64,000 bases of DNA from Nemania diffusa (Eukaryota; Ascomycota; Sordariomycetes; Xylariales; Xylariaceae). Location: contig JBBPUQ010000005.1 in the NCBI GenBank assembly GCA_038501195.1, positions 4,030,001-4,094,000 of the forward strand, written 5' to 3'. The position numbers and the translations under genes were made by a program. The notes below the pieces were generated by a model, which saw nothing but the letters and a program-made list of their open reading frames with translations, was not told where the DNA came from and made no database searches. Positions 1-11,193 of this stretch are shown piece after piece; within the stretch, counting starts at the first letter, position 1; the number at the start of each line of letters is the position of its first letter.

Positions 1-667
1 TTAGGTTAGCGCAACGATCTAGAAAATCAAAGCCGGACTGGGATTCTCACATCGTCATGTTCGTATTCGGGGAATAAACGGTACCACTTCTCGAGGAATA
101 TGACGAATTGGGAGGCCATCTCGTCAAGCTCGTGGACATAGCTGTTAGTGTCGACATAGCTGAAGCCGGTGCCTACTGGGTTATCGACGAAAAGGAGGTT
201 TGCAAACTCATGCCAGCTGCCATTGTTGTACTGCAGATTATCGTTATCCTTTAGCCGATAGGGGCCTATCTCCATCATAGCGCCATCCTCAGAACTGCAA
301 CCGGGTCCTCCATTCAACCAAATAATGGTGCGCTGTCGGTTGGCGATGTGCTTATTCTGAAAGTGCCAGAAGAATAGGTTTCCATTGTGCTCTGGAGTGA
401 TCTCGATGTGTCTGTAAATGTGAAGGTCGTCAGCATCATAAACCGCGAGAGCGCAATTGCAAGCGCGCCAGTGGCGAAGCAAAGCAGGGCAAAGAAGAAA
501 GCAAAGGCTGAGCCTACTCACCCAGCATGCATCTTAACCAAGTCCCCCTCGGGGATGCCAGGCAGCTTATGGACATAATAATCGGCGGCAGAGAGGTCGG
601 CCTGGGCGAATGCGATAGACGAAGCTAAAGCATACAGAGCCGAGCTCCAGCGCGATAGGGGAGCCAT
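1..667 (-). CDS. KEX1: KEX1-type serine carboxypeptidase, 5' part (cut by window edge)
   Basis: Two exons are visible on the minus strand: 667-522 and 411-51, joined across a 110-bp intron with a GTGAGT donor and a TTTACAG acceptor. A second intron (GTGAGA donor at 50) runs off the window; a CTAAC branch-like motif lies at its visible end. The 169 residues start with a hydrophobic signal peptide (about residues 1-23), followed by the KEX1-like DYYVHKLPG and KMHAGHIE motifs, the oxyanion-region motif NGGPGCSS (residues 82-89) and [12 protein letters not shown]. In the family, Kex1 is a Golgi membrane carboxypeptidase of clan SC that trims C-terminal Lys/Arg from precursors after Kex2 cleavage. 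The catalytic Ser, Asp and His and the membrane anchor lie beyond position 1. The ATG at 667 was preferred over the in-frame ATG at 730 because it puts the signal peptide at the N-terminus. The family call is strong; KEX1 over another S10 peptidase rests on the N-terminal motifs. Confidence 0.9.
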
Positions 668-1799
668 GACGGCGAACGGCGGCTTGGCCGGCGGGCTTTC
701 TCGTCGCCGGACGTGTTTAAGTGTTCCCAACCCTTGATTCTTGTATTACCTGTCCATTGACAACAGAATAGATGGATAGAGAGAGTCGTTAGAGAGGTTG
801 ACGATGAGGGAAGACAGACCGGGAAAAACAGTAAGGTGGTCTTTGGAGGTTCGGACTCCTGTGAATACCCGGTCCTTTCAGGGATTCGGGGCGGCTGTGT
901 CAGCCTACAAGGAATTTCGGCTTACGTAGCATGCTAGTACCTTACACGTAATGCTGTATGGCATACACACGTAGGTACCTCTTAGTGCGCGTTTTAGACT
1001 GGTACCTATCCGGTTTAGCGTAATGTGGATTTAGTGGAATTTAGTGGGGTCAACTTACGCGCCACATTTTTTCTACGCCACGCGCACCGCCACATACACT
1101 AACTGTCAAGAACCTAAGCCCCTACCCCCCTATCTAGGATCCATGCTCGTTTCATGACTCCTCCAACGCACAGTCATTCCTGATCCAGATAGCGTACCTA
1201 GATCAACAGCTGATCGCTTCATCAACCTCAAAAGCCCTGTCAGAAATACATGGAATGCGTGTATTATGATCGCCAGAGTCTATGGATTACGGACACTGAC
1301 CACACGTCCTATCATTATCCCCAACCTAGGTACATAGAGCTTGCGACTTTCTCCAGTAGTTCAGCGGCTCTGCTCACGTGTTTCTCGTCCTCGTCGTTTT
1401 CCTTTATCTGTATCCATGTCCGTACCCATGCCGTAAGTGTTCCTTGTCTGTGGTCTCTCGAGCATTGTCAAGAATATATATATCCTCTCCAGAAACTCTT
1501 GTGCGAGTTTCACCCTAAGATGTAGACCGTTGCAGTGCTGGTTATTGCTACAAGCTGGCCCTAGCTCTGTCCCTCATGTATTCGATAGGTTGCTTCTATT
1601 TTCGCCCTCGCTCGTCTTGTGTGCGCCTTGAGTCTGGTCAAAGACCTGCTAATGCCATAGCCCGCGGATATTATGAGTTTCGACAATAACTAGTTCTCGG
1701 CCAAGCTCCATCAAGATATTCTCTCAACTTTGGTCTTTACTCTCGAGAAGACACTGTCGGCCCTGTCCATCTCTTCTGGCGACAATATCGAAGCGAAGG
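668..1799. other. Intergenic: upstream of KEX1-like gene
   Basis: This 1.1 kb holds the presumed promoter of the KEX1-like gene and the 3' flank of the next minus-strand gene. Short open frames here (for example 1250-1525 plus) have no protein-like composition or recognisable motif. No RNA gene or repeat was seen apart from scattered TAGGTACC-like words common in these spacers. Confidence 0.6.
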
Positions 1800-2394
1800 T
1801 TATCGCCAGGGCGCCTGCGAGATGTAATTGACCATCCCGTTAAGCGCATTGTCACCTTCCTCCACTGTGATCAAGTTGGCGTCTTGCAGCACCGTCACTG
1901 CATCAGCACATGTTAGTGGCCCATAACAATACAAGGGTTCTCGGGAGCAGAATCGCTCTTAAAACTACGAGCTGGCAATAGCATACTCCAACTCCTTCCG
2001 ACAGGTGTAGGAAAGAAATGAAAAGAACATGAGAAGAGGCCGCAAGAGGATAAGGAGCCCCCGCATAAAACAAGAACTCACCAACGTCCCCCACCCAGCT
2101 CTGGCAACTGTAGTCCAGCTCCGTGTTGTTCACGGGCGTGTTCCAGATGGCATCTCGTACTCGCATATCCAGCTCTCTCCCTGTCGCGAACGTTGACACC
2201 GCTAGCCGCCGGTGGAAATTTGGTCTCGTCCATGGCAGTGGTTGGTTCCACTCCGCGTGGACTCGAAAGTTCGGATACTCTCCTTGCATCCGAATTGTAA
2301 CATTTGTCCCTTCATCTCCATCTAAGGCGATATACAGTTCTGTGACTCGCGTGCTCTGCAGATCCCGCGGTTGGCCCTTGAAGACTTTCGACAT
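1800..2394 (-). CDS. Unrecognised small two-exon protein
   Basis: Exons 2394-2082 and 1897-1800 are joined over a 184-bp intron (GTGAGT donor, GCAG acceptor), giving 136 residues with phase kept across the junction. The N-terminal half has a strand-like stretch VTELYIALDGDEGTNVTIRM. The C-terminal half has a helical run around VRDAIWNTP, then YSCQSWVGDV and a second helix VLQDANLITVEEGDNAL. No signal peptide or membrane segment is seen. The order (strand-rich start, then a Cys/Trp motif followed by a helix) resembles small uncharacterised ascomycete proteins of the DUF7770 type, but that is a weak impression and no function is assigned. An alternative gene model adds an upstream exon (2716-2530) spliced to 2384, giving about 195 residues with a Ser/Thr-rich N-terminus. 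Confidence 0.6.
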
Positions 2395-5300
2395 TAATGG
2401 TCAGTAATATCCACTTAAGTCGAGCAATCAAGGGTCTTCGAGAATATATGCGGGATTCGAGGGACGCGGAGGAAGTGACCTCTTAACGAAAAACCACAGC
2501 TAGGAAGAAAGCATCCTCAATGAACTCACTCAGAATCCACAGCGTCTGCGTCTGCCCGGGCCTCGATGTCGCAGCCGGATGAGAAACTGGCCGCGACGCT
2601 TGCTCCGTGCTTAGGCCGCTCGCCACACTACCGTGTTCTTGCGAGGTTAGTGGAGTCTCCGAGCGCCCGGCAGCCGAGGAAAGCGTAGTATCCACGCCGG
2701 ACGAACCGATCATCACATCGAAGGAGAGGCCTCTTCTGCCTGGGGAGCAACCGACACTTTAGTTCTTCAAGCTCTGGTGAGACGAGCGCACTGGCGAAAA
2801 CATCTCACGTCCGGCAATCCGGCTCGCAGGGTGCAGTAGGGCAAGGCGTTCTAATAAACGTGAGCTTAGTTTTAATAGCGGGGAAAAAGGCTGTCGAATC
2901 AGCTCCCTAGGGCGATACAGCAGATATAAGGTGAATAATACACAGGGCGTCTGTGTGCCTAGGTACTTCGGGCTTGGTCTTGGCCAAGTGTCCCATTGCG
3001 GAAGAAGACAGCGCCATTCGGCACCCCTTTGCGGCGGTCTTTGGCTGCGACAGCCCATCACCCCTTCTATAATCTTCTATGGTTTGCGATCTGCAACATG
3101 CATATTCGATGGTCTGACTCGCATCCTCATTTTTACGACTACCTAGGCATTGGCTGGCGACTGGCGTTTGGTGCCCCTATGTGCTCTCTTTTCTTTCTTA
3201 CTTTTATGCCGTGCATCGGCCGGAAAGAGGGTCTAACTATGTTGTACAGATCCTGCTATAAAATTGTACGGCATATGGTGGATGTGGTGTCGTGACTGGG
3301 TGCTCTCTGTTCCGTTTTAGACTAACACTGCATGATAGCCCAGATCGCTACATGGGGTGTATGCAGACTTCGACACAATGGGTCGTTCTAGACCTGGCCC
3401 ACGTTTCTCCTCCATTTCATTCCTGGTGTAAAATGCGGAATGGGAGATTGGTGGACAAGGCTGGTTTAGTGTAAAGACACTTGCATATCACTCGCTCTTG
3501 ATCATCCATCCCTCGGTGTATGGCGTGGTATGGACGGGGTCCTGCCAAGGATTTCGTTTGAGTAGTATGAGTCCGTCGTATCAAGATGATGGGTAGAGGT
3601 AAAGCCCGCGGTAGATGTGGCTTGTGCCATCGCCCGATGACTGCCAAGGTCCGCTCGTGTTTTTTTTCTTCGGTTTTTTCCAATTGACAAGTCGAATCAT
3701 CGGAGAATGTGATATGTCATAAAACGTCCCTTTTCGAACAGCATGTGAGCAAATAATCGCCCGACCAAAGGATATCTTTAATGGGAACAATCACCAATAA
3801 TTAGCGCCCGTTTCCAGCTGAAAAAGGGTTGGTCTCCCGCCTAAATCGCATCGGCAATGAGAGCAGGACTTCAACAACGAAAATTGCTATACTGTAGTCT
3901 ATCGACACATTGAACCAGCGAACTCAGTGCCTGCCGTGGCCTTTTCTAATGCTTGAACACTGCTTCACTGCGCTGTATTACTTGACCCGCAATAACCCAA
4001 CCGTTGAATCATGTACGAGACTTCTAAGCAGTCATAAGTGCTTATGTAGGTAGGCTCTTTAGCTCTAGCTCTCTATTCAGAGTCAGATCATCTGAGGAAC
4101 GCATGATAGCCCCTCGACGCCGTCCATATACCTCAACAACCTCCATTGCCAGTGGGGGTGCCGTAAATTACTTATGTAACTTCATTAGCGAGGACGTGAG
4201 GTGAGAGGACGACAGGTTTGGGTGCCTGCCTGTTAATTATCATGATGTTGCAATGACACGGGCGATTTACGGCACCGGGTAGGCCTATCTATCTGACAAT
4301 CCATTTGGCACGTAGGCATGCCGGTAGAGCTGTGTCTCACTCACTCCTCGGTGCGTAATCACGCGGGGAGATGTGCCTATCGCACAGTAAGCCAAGCAAG
4401 CATATTGTCTACCTACACTACACGCACACTACCCTCTCGGTAAAAGGCTCCCCGAGGCCCTCTCACGCCCTCTTTTCGGAATGGCTGGTTCTGTTGGAGA
4501 AGGGTCGACCTGCCTACATGAGACCTGGGTTAGGCCCTCGGCCAGATCCGAGAAAGCACCGGGGGACTGACTTTCGTTTTCTACGGAATTCGATGAGGAC
4601 TTGGGTATTGCGAACGGTGGGCTCTATGAATATGATGGAACAAAACTCGTTAGGGCGTGTGTAGATAGATGGATGTATCTAGAATGCTCGAACTCACGCT
4701 CTTCTAAGGCCTACGCTAGGTAGGAGGGAGGAGCTGGGTACGGTCGGTCATCAGCCCGTATTCGACGGGGATCGGCGCAGACCATCGTTACGCTGTCTAT
4801 CCTTTTATAAGGATCCATCCCGCACGCTGTCTTAGACATGGATCATGGACTACCCAGGCGACACATAGTAACCTGGCATCCACGTTTAGTTTACACACAC
4901 AAGGTCCGCTCTTCGGGTTTTCCTTCATGCCAGTCGTCGCGTGACCAAGATTGTTTCATGTGGTCCCGTGTCTCGCATGGCGTGCAGTTAATAGTTAATA
5001 CTGTATTTCCCAATGTCGTACATAGACTAGACCTGTAATTGGCGGACGTATCCTGTACTCTTAGTGGTGTGAGGGACATGGCTCATTTAGATTTCTGTGA
5101 GACAATGTCACGGGACGGTTCGGTTTTCGGACGTATTAAAGGTGTCCTTCGTAGCTTATCCTAGATGATGGTGAATGAAGAGGTCCTAGCTAGTCGGAGA
5201 GACATAAAAGCAATAGGCTAGCACATTCAAGGGCGGCCTAACGCAGGAACACGTTGCCTTAGCTGTCTCGCCACTTTCGAGATCTCCAATTCTCTGCTGG

Positions 5301-6148
5301 GGAATTTCTTTTTGCGATATCTCGCGATGCCTGGTAGTGCGCGGATGATTGAGAAAGATTCATCATGTGTCCTTCCAATCGAAAGGAGTATGGTTCACAA
5401 TGTGAAATGATATAGTACATTGATAAGAGGATTCCTTGACCTGTTTTCTATTCTTATTTTTCAAAATACTCGTTCGTATTAGTCTTAGGACTTCAGCACA
5501 TATACGGAGATCAGTAAAGTCAAGTTCATAAGAATATCCTCGACGTATTTTTTTAATCAGCGCGAAGGCATTCGAACATAGTGGTCTGGTTAAAACCGGG
5601 ATGCTCCTAGGCGAGTTACGTAATACACCTCGCGATATATTTACTTACAGACAACACATACTTCTATAGTCATGGCTTGCACGATGTGTACCACGGCAGA
5701 CCCGCTATCAAGCCTATTAGAGGAAGGAGTCGAGTTTGGATGAACAAATTGGCATACGCCTAGACATACTAGGATGAATAATTGGTTAGGGTGATCGTGA
5801 TTTGAACATGAGAGGTACTGTAGTGAGATACTCGATGCCTAATAAGATAGTCCCACGTGGAGTGTTGTGATGGTGCGATACAGAGGATAAACCTTTTTCC
5901 AAAAGAATACCGAAGAGGCCTCATTTAGTAACTCTCATATGGGCCGGCTGAGAGAGCCTAGGGCACTGAAAGCTATATAGAGTCGATGGAACGGCAGAAT
6001 ACCTCCTTTTTCGATGGGCATACTGATAGCCCGGTTGGCTTAGCCATTTTTTGAGAGTAAGTGACTCTCCTAGGCGGTGATGCGATCGAAGCTCCTTTGT
6101 TGCTTTAACTTCAGTCGAGGTGATTATGCCCAATCCTAGTCACATCCG
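2395..6148. other. Gene-poor spacer, 3.75 kb
   Basis: Between the small gene (-) and the 3' end of the lipase gene (-). The only supported content is the optional upstream exon 2716-2530. All other open frames are short, lack protein-like composition and overlap each other in several frames. No tRNA-like A/B boxes, no transposon termini and no long repeats were noticed. Confidence 0.55.
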
Positions 6149-7423
6149 CTAGAAGCCCTCCTTCGCAAGCATGTCGGCGATATCAAGGTAAAAAGCGATA
6201 GCATTGAAGCTACATACTTATTAGCAACAATATATAGGAGAGAATAGTGTACTACATACCCTGGTGTTATCCCTACAAGGCTTCGTAGCATCCACTTCCA
6301 ACGGTTCGTCCAATTGATTAAGTCGAGGTGGTTGACACCAACCAGGGTGCCCTTATATGAACCCCATTGGGCACTCGCGACGCTAACAAGACCATCATTT
6401 GGCCCTTCGTCGCGAGATATCACGCCATGGGACTGTCGAAAAGGACTTAGAAGCGAAGGGGGATCCATCACTTGGAGGCTTGGGATTAGTGACTGCACTC
6501 TCGAGATGTAAACAATATAGAAGAGATCCCCGCTTCTTAATATCATAGACAACAACACGGAATTCGATTGATTACTCACTGGCACCATAAGAGAAATAGC
6601 TGACCTCTGGGTCGTCAGGGGTCCTGGGATTAAAGTTGTCTTTCATAAAAGTAGATGTCAGCTGTTCGAAGGCTCCTGTTTCCATGCCGACACGCTCGAG
6701 AAGCTTGTAAATTTCAGGCAGTCGTTGATCGCCGATTTCTTGAAATAGAAAGTCGGCGAACGAACTCCCGTGGTGAGGCGACGCAACGGTGACGAGGGAC
6801 CGAACCGTCACGTTCTCCGGGCGGAGGTGAGATATCATGTATCTTGCGTCGAGCCCGCCCATGCTGTGAGCAATGATGTTGACCTCGCGGCCACCGGCGG
6901 CATCGGCGATCCCCCGGGCGAGCTTCTCGGCGCGTTGCTCGATGCTTCCGGACGGGGGGACAGTTGTGGTGATAACATGGACGCCATTCGCCTGGAGGGC
7001 CTCGGAGATCCCACGCCAGTAGGAGACAGGCGGGATCCAGCCAGGCGTGAGGTGAAGCTCGGCGAAGCCTAGCAACCCATGAGCTAGGACAATTGGGAGC
7101 TTAGGTGTTGCTAGGATGTTATGTCAGCTAGGGCAGGAAAAGCAGATGAAGAATGAGCCAATATGGAACGCGACTTAATGAAACGGGGTAGAGTATTGCA
7201 GTATCTTACCGTAATGGTCTTTTATATTTGCGTATTCATCGTGTATGCGCCTCCCCAGATGAGCGAGTCTCGGGTCCGTCTCGCGAGTTTCATGTGATTT
7301 GGTTGCTGCAGCGCTGCGACTTGACACAAACTGCCGGACAGGCAGATGCAGATGGCTAGCTGAAGTTCGACACCAGCGTGGAGGGACACGACAAATAGTG
7401 TTCATAATGGCACTTGGTACCAT
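6149..7423 (-). CDS. Triacylglycerol lipase, alpha/beta hydrolase
   Basis: Four exons, 7423-7210, 7110-6580, 6497-6260 and 6209-6149, give 347 residues; introns are 99, 82 and 50 bp with GTAAGA, GTGAGT and GTATGT donors. The N-terminus is Arg/Ser-rich (RVPPRWCRTS, FVSSRSAAA), which could be a mitochondrial presequence. The core has PIVLAHGLLGF (oxyanion region), the nucleophile elbow AHSMGG with its Ser, VASPHHGSSFADF, EGPNDGLVSV carrying the likely catalytic Asp, and GVNHLDLINW carrying the catalytic His. This is the arrangement of fungal lipases with a PIVLAHGLLGF start and a C-terminus ending in YLDIADMLAKEG. These hydrolyse ester bonds of acylglycerols; the true substrate is unknown. The last tiny exon restores that conserved terminus, supporting the model. 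The ATG at 7405 (MNTICR) is an equally possible start. Confidence 0.9.
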
Positions 7424-10048
7424 TGGCGGTTGGTGCGTGAGAAGCTCTCGTGCCTCATATGTTGTCGCACTGTCCAATTCAAATTTAGGAGAATAATATT
7501 CATCATCACTGATGCTCCACAATATTGTTTCTGTACAATCGCCTGATGTCCAAGCTCGACAAGTTTGCTGCCTTTCAAAAGGCAGCTAACAACTATCTAA
7601 GGGTATGTGTTGTGATCAACAATTGGACTCAATACCTCCTATAAAAAAAACAAGTGTTGACATCACCGTGTTGGATGCGCCAAGTAGAATGCCAAGTTTC
7701 ACATGTTGCCCATCGGAGTTAAGCATTTATGTACTAAAATCGAATACTTGCTTAAGTTCATCGCACAAATACCTATCTATCAAGGCTTATATAGCTATCG
7801 GTGGATAGTTTTAGTGTACGCAACCTAGTCTCCCCCCTTTCTTCCTTTTCCCTTCTTAAACAGAATATTTTCGCCACGATATAAAGTACAACTAGTATTC
7901 ACATCAGCGGCTAGTATTGTATCTACCGCAAGTTTTATAGATTACGTGTAAGGGCCAAAGCTGGGGACCAATGATGACCTGTGAAGTATGCGTAAGAGGG
8001 TGGAAATAGGAGATAGGGGTTAATTTGTATTCTAATAAAGCATCAAGAAATGGAGTTCTCTGAGCATGTGAGCTATATTTTATTTCTAACTCTAGATATA
8101 ACATTAGTAGTTTTACCTACTAGGTTGATTTACTGCGGCGATCCTGAGATGTATATATAATACCTACTATTTAAGGCAACAAATAAGTACATTAAGAAGT
8201 AGTTGGGAGTTATTTATTATGGTATACAGTACGATTGCTAGAGCTTCAAATTTAACATATCTCAAAAGTAACACTGCTACATCATAATCGATTTACTCCT
8301 GCCATTAAAACTAATATTTTTTTTATTAAATTGTATGCTAAAGGCACAATAGTATGATGTATCATTCAAATCGAAATGCAAAGTGATTTGGCTCCATGCA
8401 GTGGTCATTTGAGGACCATGTTAATGTGGACAGCCTTGAAGAATTCTAATAACTATTAGTAGCAAATTTCCCACTTTTTGGTTACTTCTATCTAGACGAT
8501 TTAGATAGAAAATTTGGAGACAGCGAATGAGAAGGCTACAGTCGATGGAATAGCAAACTCATAGTTAACAGTTGGCTGAGCGCCCTGGAAAATATTTAAA
8601 ATAATGTCACTTTAAAAGTGATCCCTTTACAAGCCATTAGTCAAGGCATACTGCTGTAAATTTGAAGGTGCAGGCTTAGTGTCACCAAATATTAAAGCTA
8701 GGTACGATGAATTGCCTTTACATATGTTACACTCAAACTCGGCGCTATTCGTGTGCCCCGTGCTTTCACCTGCATGCTTTCCCATTAAAATCATTTGATA
8801 AAATAATTTAATTGTCGAGGTTTATGCCAACTGTAGAAGACCCTATATTTAACCTCTACATGGTTACCTTCTGGGCAGGCTATTATGTGACCGTTTTCAG
8901 GAGAACATTTAAAAGATAAGGTACCTTAAACCCTTTCGCACAACAATAAGGGTTAGTATTATATGTCTTATAATCGATTCCGAGAGGAGGAGCCATGATT
9001 AGTCGAACGTTAAGCGCGGCGGTTAGTTAACCGCGTATGATTGTTAGTTGGAGAAAATTGTGCGTGATTTTTTTTCTCTTTAATCCTTAGAAGTTGGTCA
9101 TCATGGGGAAACCTAATTACTAAATTTATCGACTACATCTAGAATAGTTTTTATTTCATTTGACGATGGCCAATAAACCAGAGGTAGACTAGCCGGCCTA
9201 GTCCACTCTTCCGTTTGCTTATTTCCTATCATACTCGCTATAGTGAGGCAATAGTACAGCGAGACAGTCTAGGGGAATTAGACATGAGGCACCATTCTCA
9301 TCTACACAAATGACGCCAATGTCTTGCGTGCCACGTCGCAGGCCTTGCCAGTTTAATGTAGGACAGCTAGCTGCCTAAATCATATCACACTCATTCGCAG
9401 CCGAGCAAACCTGTCATCTCTCCACCACTTACATCCCTGTTTAGCCGCTGGTCCCTACGATTTGCATTTTGTCAAACCACACCGTTGGGACCGCCCCCAA
9501 CATCATTGCCTCCTCCCAAGCATCTCCATTGGCGACTGCTGTTGAGGGCTGTCATGCAACTCTATGCTCTATGGTGCGACACACCGTGAGGTGCTTCCTC
9601 GGTGTGCTTTCAAGACGGCTAGAGAGGAGATAGTGTGGCAGGATGGGTTGTATTACGTGAAATTAGGTGGCATTGTCAAACCAGTGCGACCCAACAACTT
9701 GCGAGGGCCTCGTTAGCCTCCATTCATAGTCGGTTTTAACCCCCTCCAAGGATTCGTATGTCGTACCGCCACCCAACAGTCAGCAACACCGCAAGCAGAA
9801 CGAGTAACCTTCACTGCCGGTTCGGGGTGCCGTTTGCTATTCTCATCGGGCCGGGAGTTCCTCTCGCTTGCTCCTAGATCTAGAGGCTACACAACCCAAC
9901 TCAATGACGGAACAAACGAATGTGTCCGTCGCAGGTATAACTACCAATACGGCCCAAATATGTCTTACTAGTTCTGTGCTGTCTTTCTCATTGCCAGCAC
10001 AGCTTTAACTTCAATTCTTTAATTATCGCGCCACGATTAGATAATGCG
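7424..10048. other. Divergent spacer between lipase and RTA1-like genes
   Basis: About 2.6 kb. The part from about 7.86 to 9.2 kb is clearly richer in A+T than the flanks and has no coherent open frame in either strand, which could reflect an old RIP-mutated insertion, although no termini or coding remnants can be recognised. The part from 9.2 to 10.05 kb returns to mixed composition and should hold the RTA1-like promoter. Confidence 0.5.
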
Positions 10049-11193
10049 ATGACTATGGCTAGTTCTATCGCTTACACTTCTACCGACTATTCGGGACAGT
10101 TCCTCTACCAGCCGCCTACACTAATTGGAAATGCGATTCTCCTCGCTTTATTCGCGATTCTCATCCCCGTTTCTCTAGCACTTGGCCGTAGATATGGGAG
10201 CTTATTGTTCTCCCTAGCTGTCGCTTTAGGACTCGCTCTAGAAGTTGCCGGTTATATTGGCCGACTGCTATTACGCAGCGATCTTAGCAGCAGAACTGAC
10301 TTTGCCGTTTTCCTCGCCGGCACGACGCTTGGCCCAACGTGCATATGCGGTGCTATATTTTCGGTCATGCCTCGCATCGTCGCTATTTACGGCGAGGAAT
10401 ATCACTCTTGGAGGGCTGTCTGGTACCTGTTCCGCTTCCCCGTTTTGGCCGTAGGGTCTTTTGCCCTGGAGCTTGCTGGCTCGGTGATCTTAGCGGTCCA
10501 GGATACGCCTACTGTCGTAGGTAGATATCTAGGCCCATACCACCCTTACAAATTACTAACAAGCATCAAGATTGATACAGGTGTTCGACTTCTTGTGGCA
10601 GGATTGGCGGTCCAGCTTGTTGCACTTGCCATTTTCGTTATGTATGGCATTCTATTTTCTATCGCTTTACGAACAAGGCAACACGATCCAGACCCAGAGT
10701 TTGCCCCTATTTACACCAGTCGCCTGTTTAACCCATTTTTGTTCAGTACGTGACACTTCATCTTTGTAGTAGGAAAGCCACTGACCGTCAACACACCGTA
10801 GTGTTCACTATTGCTACAACTCTAGTGATTATACGAACAGCGTACCGGACCGTGCAGATCGCGGAAGGGTTTCAGAGCTCTATTGCCCAAGCCGAAATAT
10901 TATTCCTCGTTCTAGATGGGGCTGTTATGTTAGCTGCAGCTATCCTACTTCTCGTTTTCTTCCCTGCTCGAGCCTTCGGCCAGTTCTGGTCAGAAACGGC
11001 AGTTCTTAGGCTGTCCCGAAAACCACAACGAGAGATTCATCTAATATCTGCTCCACTCCCGGATTCTCGCCCAAACCAGTCTCCCAACTGGATGAGCACA
11101 AAGTCCTCAATCAGTACTTACTCACCGAGAAATGTCAATTATTCAGCCCCTTCGCCTCAAAGAGAAATGGTAAATAGCGATAATCTTTGGTGA
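10049..11193 (+). CDS. RTA1-like seven-transmembrane protein
   Basis: Exon 10049-10745 joins 10802-11193 over a 56-bp intron (GTACGT donor, CTGAC branch, GTAG acceptor). A second intron is very likely inside the first exon: 10517-10570 (54 bp, GTAGGT donor, perfect TACTAAC branch, AAG acceptor). It is a multiple of three and so hidden in the open frame. Removing it gives 344 residues instead of 362 and restores the family context ending in TGVRLLVAGL. Seven hydrophobic helices follow an outward-facing N-terminus, with family-like LGPTCICGAIFSVMPRIVAIYG and a conserved late-helix pattern (EGFQSS, AEILFLVLDG). The C-terminal 70 residues are polar and Ser/Pro-rich. RTA1-family proteins (lipid-translocating exporter or RTM1-like) are linked to resistance to membrane-active compounds in yeasts; transport itself is not shown. 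Upstream ATG at 10044 stops after two codons, so 10049 was chosen (10055 possible). Confidence 0.85.
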
